The notes under the pieces are model-generated. The model made no database searches. It worked only from the letters and a program-made list of their open reading frames with translations, and had not been told where the DNA came from. From Kitasatospora sp. NA04385 (GTDB taxonomy: Bacteria; Actinomycetota; Actinomycetes; Streptomycetales; Streptomycetaceae), in contig NZ_CP054919.1 in the NCBI RefSeq assembly GCF_013364235.1, forward strand, positions 7,551,603 through 7,615,602: 64,000 bases of DNA, written 5' to 3'. Positions 58,009 through 64,000 of the stretch are shown piece by piece. How positions within the stretch are numbered: the first letter of the stretch is position 1; each line of letters begins with the position of its first letter. The translations under genes and the position numbers were made by a program.

Positions 58009-58105
58009 ACAACGGCCGGACACCGCACGGCGATCGGGCAGCCCACAGGGCGCACCGCCGTGACGGAGGGAGAGGGGAGAAAGGAGAGGGGAGAGCGCGC
58101 GCCGA

Positions 58106-58195
58106 CTACAGGCAGCAGCGCCGACAACAGCCACGGGGACGCAGACCCACCGGGGCCGGGCACGACGGACGACAGACGACAACGACGGTACGCAT
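58106..58195 (-). CDS. polycysteine leader peptide, 29 aa
   Basis: ATG 58195 follows a strong ribosome site (GGAAGGAGG, six bases away). The peptide is MRTVVVVCRPSCPAPVGLRP followed by RGCCRRCCL and a stop, with six cysteines at positions 8, 12, 23, 24, 27 and 28. The four near the end form two CC pairs. Such short cysteine-rich ORFs upstream of sulfur genes act as cysteine-responsive attenuators in mycobacteria; the same is proposed here. A promoter TTGACA/CACGAT lies 41-70 bases upstream, and a G-poor pyrimidine tract follows the stop. It is not of the RPVDLxRVSxALC type, so it is an independent leader. Confidence 0.85.
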   Translation of the reverse strand: MRTVVVVCRPSCPAPVGLRPRGCCRRCCL

Positions 58196-58235
58196 CGGCC
58201 CTCCTTCCGGTTCGCTGCGACTGGGCTCGGCGCTC

Positions 58236-58265
58236 ATCGTGCTCGGCCCGAACGCCCGCTGTCAA
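58236..58265 (-). promoter_or_regulatory. promoter of the sulfate-ester operon
   Basis: On the minus strand, TTGACA (58260-58265), an 18-base spacer and CACGAT (58236-58241). It would start transcription near 58229, about 34 bases before the leader ATG. Confidence 0.6.
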
Positions 58266-58274
58266 TCGTCATCT

Positions 58275-58286
58275 TCCCAGCTGGGA
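58275..58286. promoter_or_regulatory. 12-bp palindrome TCCCAGCTGGGA
   Basis: A perfect dyad nine bases upstream of the -35 element of the sulfate-ester operon promoter. Its position suits an activator. The binding protein is unknown. Confidence 0.45.
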
Positions 58287-58468
58287 GCGGGTGTTGCGGA
58301 GTATTGCGACGTGTTGCGGGCCGGTGACGACCCCGCGACGAACCCCCGTCACCCCTTGTCGCCGCGCCCCGGCCGGGCAAAACTTTCGGAGCGGAAACAA
58401 CCCCGCCACCCCCCTGCCCACCCCCCTGCCCACCTCCGGCCCGGCGCCCCCCGCGCCGGGAGGGCGTC

Positions 58469-58669
58469 CTACTGGCCCAGCAGGTGGGCGAAGTCGTTGC
58501 CCAGGCCGCCCAGCATCGGGAGCGCGCCCAGGTCGGTGATCGCGCCGACCGGGATGCTGTAGCCCTGGTTCGGGACCGGCGCGGGGGCCTCCGCGGCGAA
58601 GGCGGTGCCGGTGGCGGCGGGGGAGAGCAGGGCGGCGGCGAGGACGAGGGTACTGAGGGCGGTGCGCAC
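58469..58669 (-). CDS. small secreted protein, 66 aa
   Basis: From GTG 58669 (GAGGAG eight bases upstream) the protein has a signal peptide TALSTLVLAAALLSPAATGT ending at AFAAEAPAPVP. The mature part of about 40 residues includes NQGYSIPVGAITDLGALPML and GGLGNDFAHLLGQ. No cysteines, so it is not a short chaplin, though hydrophobic small secreted proteins of this size are common on streptomycete surfaces. Function unknown. Confidence 0.7.
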   Translation of the reverse strand: MRTALSTLVLAAALLSPAATGTAFAAEAPAPVPNQGYSIPVGAITDLGALPMLGGLGNDFAHLLGQ

Positions 58670-58825
58670 GGGGGCGGCTCCTCGGGGTCGGGGGTGTGGC
58701 TGACGCCGGTTCAACGCGGAGGTGCCGGGAGCGGTGACGGAGGGTCGTCCGTTCGGCGCAGGGAAAGCAGCGGCCCCGCCCGGCGGACGGCCGGACGGGG
58801 CTGGGCTGAGCGGGGCGTTGCGCCG

Positions 58826-59593
58826 TCAGTTCTTCGGCGACAAGGTAGCCAGGGCGGCCAGCGCGGCCAGGATGCGGGCGAAGGCGTCCGCGGTCTCCTC
58901 GGGGCGGTGGGTGGCGGGGCGGTCCTCGCACAGGAAGCCGTGCGGGACGCCCGCGTAGGTGACCAGCTCGTGCCCGACGCCCGCGGCGGTGAGCCGCTCG
59001 GTGATCCGGTCCCACTGCTCGGGCGGGACGACGTGGTCCTCGGCGCCGACCAGCCCGAGGACGGTGGTGCCGTGCGCGGCCAGCGCGGCCGCACCCTGCT
59101 CGCCGAGCGGCGGGTGGTCGTCGGCCAGCGGGGTGTCCTCCAGCGTCCAGGTCGGGTAGCAGGCGGCCACCAGGTCCAGCGGGAGCCGGGTGCCGGCCAG
59201 CAGGCCCAGGTGGCCGCCGACCGAGAAGCCCGCGAAGGCCCGGCCCGGGCCGCCGCTCAGGGACGCGCCGAGGGCCAGCGCCGCCGCCGTGTCGGCGGCG
59301 ACCTGCTCGGCGGTCAGGGTGCCCAGCAGCGCGAAGCCCTCCGCCCGCCCCGCGTCGTCGTACGGCAGCTCGACCCGCGCCGCCTTCCGCCCGTAGAAGT
59401 CCGGGGCGACGGCGGCGTACCCGGCGGCGGCCAGCCGCTCGCACACCCCGCGCACCCAGGCCGTGACCCCGAACAGCTCCTGGCCGACCACCACGGTGGC
59501 CGCCGGCGCCGCGTCCGCGGGCGCGGCCAGGAACAGCTCCGGACCGCCCTCCTGCGGGCGCACCCAACGGGTCGTCACATCGGCTGTGCTCAT
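58826..59593 (-). CDS. dienelactone hydrolase family protein with serine nucleophile
   Basis: 255 residues of the alpha/beta hydrolase fold. The oxyanion and Glu region is VVVGQELFGVTAWVRGVCER, the nucleophile elbow is AFAGFSVGGHLGL, the acid lies in GAEDHVVPP and the histidine in VPHGFLCEDRPATHR. Classic dienelactone hydrolases have G-x-C-x-G-G; here the position is serine. The family contains many esterases with unclear substrates. Monocistronic. ATG 59593. Confidence 0.87.
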   Translation of the reverse strand: MSTADVTTRWVRPQEGGPELFLAAPADAAPAATVVVGQELFGVTAWVRGVCERLAAAGYAAVAPDFYGRKAARVELPYDDAGRAEGFALLGTLTAEQVAADTAAALALGASLSGGPGRAFAGFSVGGHLGLLAGTRLPLDLVAACYPTWTLEDTPLADDHPPLGEQGAAALAAHGTTVLGLVGAEDHVVPPEQWDRITERLTAAGVGHELVTYAGVPHGFLCEDRPATHRPEETADAFARILAALAALATLSPKN

Positions 59594-59650
59594 GGCTGGT
59601 TGCTCCCCCTGATAGGGCCCGGCGCTCGGCCGGGACTCGTCGGGTCCACG

Positions 59651-60000
59651 CTACCCGGCCGGACGGCGGGTGGTGACGGTGCCGCGGTGTGGAGGCCGGC
59701 GTCCCCACCGGGGCGAAACCGGGGCGAACGGGCGCGGGCGCAGCGGACCGGCGAACGTGGAGGCGCCGCCGCCCGCCACCACCGGGTACCGCTTGAGCGC
59801 CAACTCGCCGAGCTCCGGCGGCAGTTCGGCCGCCGGTCGACCGCCCGTCGGTCGCCGCCGGACCGCCGGAGGCCCCCGTCGCCCGGCTGCCGCTTCAACT
59901 CCCGGACCGGGACCGGCGGATCGGCGCGCACCAGGCGCACGGCCGGGTCGTCCACGCCGGGCAGCGAGCCGGAGACCACGTACTGCGCCAGGTGCGGGCA
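59651..60000 (-). pseudogene. decayed RibD C-terminal / dihydrofolate-reductase-like gene
   Basis: Two frames on the minus strand each show part of the RibD_C fold. The first (about 60000 to 59870) reads AQYVVSGSLPGVDDPAVRLV with VRADPPVPVRELKRQPGDGG, matching the family pattern K-Y-V-x-S ... V-R-E-L-K-x-x-P-G-G. The second (about 59835 to 59651) reads AAELPPELGELALKRYPVVA with GGGASTFAGPLRPRPFAPVS, matching the family pattern of IDELxLxxxPVVxGxGxxLF. The 5' end is not recognisable and at least one frameshift separates the parts. Confidence 0.6.
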
Positions 60001-60330
60001 GGGGCCGGACCGGCCCGGGTCCAGCCCCGGGCGGCAGGCGCCCAGGCCCGTCGGCACGGTGGCGAAGCGCCGTCGGGGGCGTCGGTCGGGGGTGTCGGTC
60101 CCCGCGCCGCCGACCGGCGCGCCGCCGGAGCGCCCGGCGCCACCACCACCGTCCACCGGTCGGTCCGCGCTCCCGACCGGCCGGTCCTCGAACGGCCCAC
60201 CCCGCCCGCCCCGTTCACCCCCGACCGGCGCGCGGACCTGGCGGACGCACCGGTGGCCCGCCTGCTCGCGGGCGGGGACACCACCGCCGCGAGCCGACGG
60301 GCCACCGGGGGCCGGGCCGTCACCGGCCCG
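60001..60330. other. intergenic or decayed region
   Basis: No intact gene. On the plus strand, 60190-60325 has a frame with very high third-position GC (APFTPDRRADLADAPVARLL and following residues) that looks like a coding fragment but has no recognisable family. Together with the RibD remnant this indicates a decayed stretch. Confidence 0.35.
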
Positions 60331-61612
60331 TCAGAGCAGCCCGTCCCAGAGCTGCTCGACGACGACGGCCCACCAGTTCTCCGGGTCGCCGAAGACGCTG
60401 CCGTCGACGGCGGCCAGGTCGCGCTGGAGCGCCTCGACCACCGCGCCCGCCGCCCGCGGGTCCAGCCCGGCCAGTGCGGGCCGGCGCTCGGCGAGCAGGA
60501 GCAGGCAGCGCAGGTAGGCGTTCGGGTCGGCGTTCAGGTAGCGGCCGGTGCCGTTGTCCGGGTCGACGGCCCAGACCCGGCCGGCGCCCTCGGCGGTGCA
60601 CTGCACGGCGATCACGGCCCGGCCGTCGGTGCCCAGCGCGACGTACTCGGCGAGCACCGCCCGGGCCTGCTCGGACACCCGCTCGCCGCGCCCGGTCGCC
60701 GCCAGGTGGCCCGCCACGTCCGGCAGGCCGGGCAGCAGCTCGAAGAAGGACGCGACCCGGACCGGGAGCCCCGCCTCCACCAGCGTCCGCCGGGCCGCCT
60801 CGGGCAGCGCGGTGGCCGCCGCCTCGTCCGCGTCGAAGCGGTGCACCCTCGGCGCCGAACCGCCCGGCCAGGCGGGCGCCCAGCTCGGCGTCGCCCTCCG
60901 GCCCGGCGGCGGGCACCGCGCGCGGGAACGGCACCCGGTTGGGCCGCGGCGGCACCGGACGGCCCGCCGACCGGAAGGACGCCTCGGTGGCGTCGGTGAG
61001 CGCTCGCACCGCGGCCGCCCGGCGGTCGTAGCGCGGACCGTAGTCGTGCCCGTAGGAGAAGGTCGCCACCGGCAGCTCGGCCAGCAGCACCGCCGCGCAG
61101 TAACCGCCGGGCAGCTCGCACGGCCGCAGGTCGGTGTAGACCGACAGCACGTCCTCCGGCCGCACGCCCTGCTCCTGCAACGTCCGCCAGGCCCGCACCT
61201 CCGGGTGGCCGGTGCCCGGGGCGGAGAGCACGAACAGGCTCTGCTCCTCGCCCCGCGCGTCCCGGTAGGCCAGCACCGCGGAGGCGCCCGGGCCGACCAG
61301 CGGCGGGCGAGAGGGGTCGTACGAGCCGGCGCCCAGCTTGTCCCGGTAGAGCTGGACCACCTCGTCCACCGGCACCGAGGGCCAATGGGTCAACTCGCCG
61401 GACTCCCGGTCGACCACCGCGCAGGCGGTGCCGATCTCGACGGGCGCCCGGCGCGCCCCGGTCTCCGGGTCCGGCTCGGCGGCGGGCAGGACGGGCCACA
61501 GCACCCACCCCAGATCGAACTCGTGCACGCCGATCCGGTGCCACTGCTCCTCGGGCTTGGCACCGTTGATCCACTGGTGGGCCGCCTCGATCGCCTGCTC
61601 ACGGGTCGTCAC
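60331..61612 (-). pseudogene. Imm35/YrhB-like + deaminase-like + SUKH-4-like three-domain protein, frameshifted
   Basis: From GTG 61612 (AAGGAG nine bases upstream) the first frame gives a YrhB/Imm35-like domain (EIGTACAVVDRESGELTHWP), then a deaminase-like domain with His-Pro-Glu (APGTGHPEVRAWRTLQEQGV) and a zinc-cysteine pair (DLRPCELPGGYCAAVLLAEL). At about 60845-60880 the frame changes (one base extra or two missing), and the second frame continues VHRFDADEAAATALPEAARR, VEAGLPVRVASFFELLPGLP and onward to the stop at 60331 as a SUKH-4-like domain. Intact, it would be about 427 residues. The frame change may be a mutation or a sequencing error. Confidence 0.75.
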
Positions 61613-61670
61613 GCGGTCGTTCTCCTTCAAGGCCGGTCGGACAGGATTCACAGTAGTGCAGCGGTACGCC

Positions 61671-63569
61671 TCAGCCGACGGCCGGAGCAGCCGGAGCCGC
61701 GGGAGCAGCCGGAGCCGCGGGAGCGGCCGGGGTCGAGAGGACGGCGGCCAGGGCGGTCGGACGCAGCGCCGCGACCCCCCGGGCGTCGGCCAGCAGCAGC
61801 AGGCCCTCCGGCGTCAGGTCGGCGCCGCCCAGCCGCTCGGCGGAGAGGAACACCGCGACCTGCGCCCCCACCCGGCCGTCCGCCCCCCGCTCCCACAGCC
61901 GCAGGTAGTCGCCGCCGGTGCTGATCCCCAGCGGAGTGGCCGCGCGCTCCTCCTCGGCGGGCCGGGCCAGCGCGTCGGCGTCGCCCTCCACCGGCTCGCC
62001 CGTCAGCGCGTCGTAGGCCGTCAACTCCGGCTCCCCGCCCGGCCGGTACGCCACCAGCGCGGCACCGCCCGCGGGCAGCACGGCCGCCGTGACCGCCCGC
62101 ACCCCCGCCAGCGGTCGCGCCCACAGCGTGCGCCACGGCAGCTCGACGCCGAACTCCGGCACCGGCACGCCGTCCTGCCGGGCCCCGTGCTCCAGCAGGG
62201 CCGCCCGCACGTCCGGGCCCAGCTCCTGGCGGATGAACAGCGGCGCCAGCCGCAGCCAGGTGCGCGCCAGCGGCGGCAACTCCGCCCCGCCCGCGACCAG
62301 GTGCTCGACGGCGGCCCGCAGCCGGACCTGCTCGGCGTGCAGCAGGAACCCCGGGTCCGCCAGCAGCCCCGGCAGCAGACCGCCCTCCAGCGCGTGGCCG
62401 ACCAACTGCTCCCGGACGTACGGCTCGGCCCGCGCCCACCGGCCCGGGCCGGCCCCGTCGAGGGTGGCCAGCAGGGCGGTCGCCAGTCGGCGCTGCACCT
62501 CGCGGACGGTGCTGCCGAAACGCTCGCGCAGCTCCGCGGCCAGCGCCGGGTGCACGATCCGCACGGCCGGGGGCAGCCCCTCCGCCGTGATCAGGTCGAA
62601 GAACGGCAGCAGCAGGTGCTGGCCGCCCGCCAGCGCCGGACCGAGGTCCTTGCCCGCCACCGCCGAGGCCAGCGGCGCCCACAGGTCGAGCGGAAGCGGC
62701 TCACCGGCGCCCGCCAGGGCCAGCGGGGCGAGCAGCCGGCGCAGGGTCAGCTCGTCCACCCCGTGCAGCTCGGCTTGCAGGTCGAGCGCGTCACCGACCG
62801 TACGGGGCACCGGAGTCGGCCCGTCCGGCACGCTGCGGGACGACCAGGCGGCCAGCCGGACCACCAGCGGACCGGCCGCGGTGCGCGCCAACTGCTCCGC
62901 ACCCGCCGCATCCCGCAGGGAGAGCTCGGCCTGCAGCAGCAGCCCCTCCTCGTCCCGCCACGGGTCCCGGTCCAGGTCGATCACCAGCAGCTGGTCGGCG
63001 GGTAGCTCCTTCGCCAGCCGGTCCGCCTCGGCCCGGTCCACGTCGGCCAGCAGCCGCACCCCCGGCGCCAGCGCGAGCGGCCGCAGCACCTCCTCGGTGA
63101 CCCGGGCCGCCTCGTCCAGGTTCGGCAGCACGCCCGCCCGGTCCGCGTCCGCGACCACGGCCGTCAGCGGCTGCTCCGGCGACCCGATCCCCGCCAGCCG
63201 CGCCGCCAGCTCCTCCGCCCGGACCGCCCCCGGGGCGAAGTGGTCCGCCACCAGCCAGCGCAGTTGCAGCGCCGTCAGCCCGGTGGCGTCGAACACCGGC
63301 GGCGCGGGCAGCTCGGCCGGCGGCACGGTGGCCGGGTCCAGCGCGGAGACGTCGAACCGCTCCCGGTGGGACGGCTCGCAGAGCATCAGGAAACCGGTCA
63401 GCAACCGGGACCGGCCACTGCCGGAACCACCCGTGACGAGCACCGTGCGGGGCACCCCGACCCCGCCGGAGCGCCAGGCCGCCAGGGCGCGCAGGGCCAC
63501 CGCCCGCCCGCCCAGGTACGGGTGCGGCTGGTACGGCTGGTGGACGGTGGGGGTGCTGGAGTCGGTCAC
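61671..63569 (-). CDS. STAND/AAA-like ATPase of the second immunity-type locus
   Basis: 632 residues. The Walker A-like loop VLVTGGSGSGRSRLL (about 37-51) has arginine where lysine is expected. Segments AVVADADRAGVLPNLDEAAR and LLVIDLDRDPWRDEE could serve as Walker B/sensor regions. Helical Ala/Leu-rich arrays follow. The C-terminal part contains LPWRTLWARPLAGVRAVTAA, very like YRLPWRTVWSRW of the SUKH-4-like protein at 34260-35744. The end is AAPAAPAAPAAPAAP. It is 58 bases upstream of the Imm35/deaminase/SUKH gene and probably in one operon. GTG 63569 is chosen because GGAGAA lies eight bases upstream; GTG 63704 is possible. Confidence 0.72.
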   Translation of the reverse strand: MTDSSTPTVHQPYQPHPYLGGRAVALRALAAWRSGGVGVPRTVLVTGGSGSGRSRLLTGFLMLCEPSHRERFDVSALDPATVPPAELPAPPVFDATGLTALQLRWLVADHFAPGAVRAEELAARLAGIGSPEQPLTAVVADADRAGVLPNLDEAARVTEEVLRPLALAPGVRLLADVDRAEADRLAKELPADQLLVIDLDRDPWRDEEGLLLQAELSLRDAAGAEQLARTAAGPLVVRLAAWSSRSVPDGPTPVPRTVGDALDLQAELHGVDELTLRRLLAPLALAGAGEPLPLDLWAPLASAVAGKDLGPALAGGQHLLLPFFDLITAEGLPPAVRIVHPALAAELRERFGSTVREVQRRLATALLATLDGAGPGRWARAEPYVREQLVGHALEGGLLPGLLADPGFLLHAEQVRLRAAVEHLVAGGAELPPLARTWLRLAPLFIRQELGPDVRAALLEHGARQDGVPVPEFGVELPWRTLWARPLAGVRAVTAAVLPAGGAALVAYRPGGEPELTAYDALTGEPVEGDADALARPAEEERAATPLGISTGGDYLRLWERGADGRVGAQVAVFLSAERLGGADLTPEGLLLLADARGVAALRPTALAAVLSTPAAPAAPAAPAAPAAPAVG

Positions 63570-63881
63570 GTCGGGGGTTCTCCGGTACGAGGAAGGTCGG
63601 GAAACGGTCGGTGGCTCGGCGGGCAGCGGAGCGTCATCCGAGCCGCGGTTCCCTGCATATCCGCCGCTCCCCGGCCGCCGGAACCCTCTCGGCAGGTTCT
63701 TCACAGCGGTCGGGAAATCCTCACCGACCGCTGCCGTGCGGTCCGTTGCGGCACGACGCCCCCGTTGTCCCGAGCCGCCATGTTAGCCGATCGATGTCCT
63801 CCGCTTGGCCTCCCCTTTACGACTCCGTGGTGCGGCGACCGAGGGACCCGGAGTCCTGGCGCCCCGGAGGCCGGGGGAGGG
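63570..63881. other. intergenic region upstream of the ATPase gene
   Basis: No gene. TATGCA (about 63654-63659, minus strand) is a possible -10 for the ATPase operon. Confidence 0.4.
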
Positions 63882-64000
63882 TCAGACCGCGACGGGCAGG
63901 TGCTCGGCGACCAGCGCGGCGAACTCCTCCGGGGCGAGCACGCGGATGCCCAGCTCCTCGGCCTTCGCCCGCTTCGAACCGGCCTTCTCCCCGGCCACCA
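63882..64000 (-). CDS. C-terminus of a BRCT-domain protein (3' end only)
   Basis: The last 38 codons of a gene entering from the right: VAGEKAGSKRAKAEELGIRV then LAPEEFAALVAEHLPVAV and stop. G-x-K-x-x-K-A-x-x-L-G-I/V-x-V-L-x-x-x-x-F is the end of a BRCT domain as in NAD-dependent DNA ligase LigA or BRCT-bearing exonuclease (DNA polymerase III epsilon-like) proteins. Which of these cannot be decided from the fragment. Confidence 0.75.
   Translation of the reverse strand, partial: VAGEKAGSKRAKAEELGIRVLAPEEFAALVAEHLPVAV

Noticed and set aside
60190..60325. A possible plus-strand gene
   Set aside because: Coding-like base bias only, with no start, ribosome site or family; reported as decayed region.
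1..64000. tRNA, rRNA, riboswitch or integrase/attachment sites
   Set aside because: I looked for cloverleaf, conserved aptamer and integrase-like sequences by eye and saw none that I could support. A covariance-model search would settle it.

Overview
The window is very GC-rich actinobacterial chromosome. Reading frames end almost every codon in G or C, and GTG/TTG starts and leaderless-looking promoters are common. The 2-methylisoborneol operon, CebR-type cellulase control, and abundant XRE, ROK and GntR regulators point to Streptomycetaceae (Streptomyces or Kitasatospora). The genus is inferred. I found no rRNA, tRNA or CRISPR array. Functional calls come from reading the sequence and family knowledge; no database search was possible.

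Layout. 1-6.4 kb: partial VOC protein, methyltransferase, an operon of FMN-glutamate-synthase-like protein and pyruvate-oxidase-like TPP enzyme, a secreted NlpC/P60 hydrolase, an IS5-type transposase remnant and a small orphan. 6.5-12.9 kb: XRE regulators, an FMN reductase, a protein fusing an XRE helix-turn-helix to a MurA-like enzyme, and a DHA2 exporter with an NTF2-like partner. 12.9-19.3 kb: an organosulfur island of flavin monooxygenases fired divergently from two mirror-image cysteine leader peptides. 19.7-25.9 kb: a large SF1 helicase, an MFS transporter, an isochorismatase-fold protein and a small ORF. 26-31.8 kb: a CebR-box-controlled GH9 cellulase and the 2-methylisoborneol pair. 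31.9-40.9 kb: a polymorphic toxin/immunity locus. The toxin has a WXG100-like head, a glutamine-deamidase domain and a nucleotide-deaminase domain, followed by SUKH-4-like proteins. 41-48 kb: exonuclease III, GntR and ROK regulators, methyltransferase, an orphan carbohydrate-binding protein with a broken copy, and an acetyltransferase. 48-58.2 kb: a minus-strand sulfate-ester operon in the order polycysteine leader, TauD/AtsK-like dioxygenase, frameshifted ROK regulator, peptide-type ABC transporter, arylsulfatase. 58.4-64 kb: small secreted protein, dienelactone hydrolase, decayed RibD-like gene, a second immunity-type locus and the 3' end of a BRCT-domain gene.

How it fits together. Two regions, about 40 kb apart, look dedicated to getting sulfur from organic sources. 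Both open with short cysteine-containing leader peptides, and the longer leaders are followed by G-poor pyrimidine tracts. This suggests a common cysteine-responsive attenuation mechanism. A second theme is intergenic tandem repeats: 14-bp units at 26.0 and 35.8 kb that share a dyad-symmetric consensus, 7-bp units at 19.5 and 25.0 kb, an exact 10-bp array at 15.25 kb and a 21-bp array at 48.1 kb. The least conventional observations are the two 14-bp arrays, the mirrored cysteine leaders, the toxin with two deaminase-type domains, and the HTH-MurA fusion with matching operator-like palindromes at its own promoter and upstream of the next regulator.
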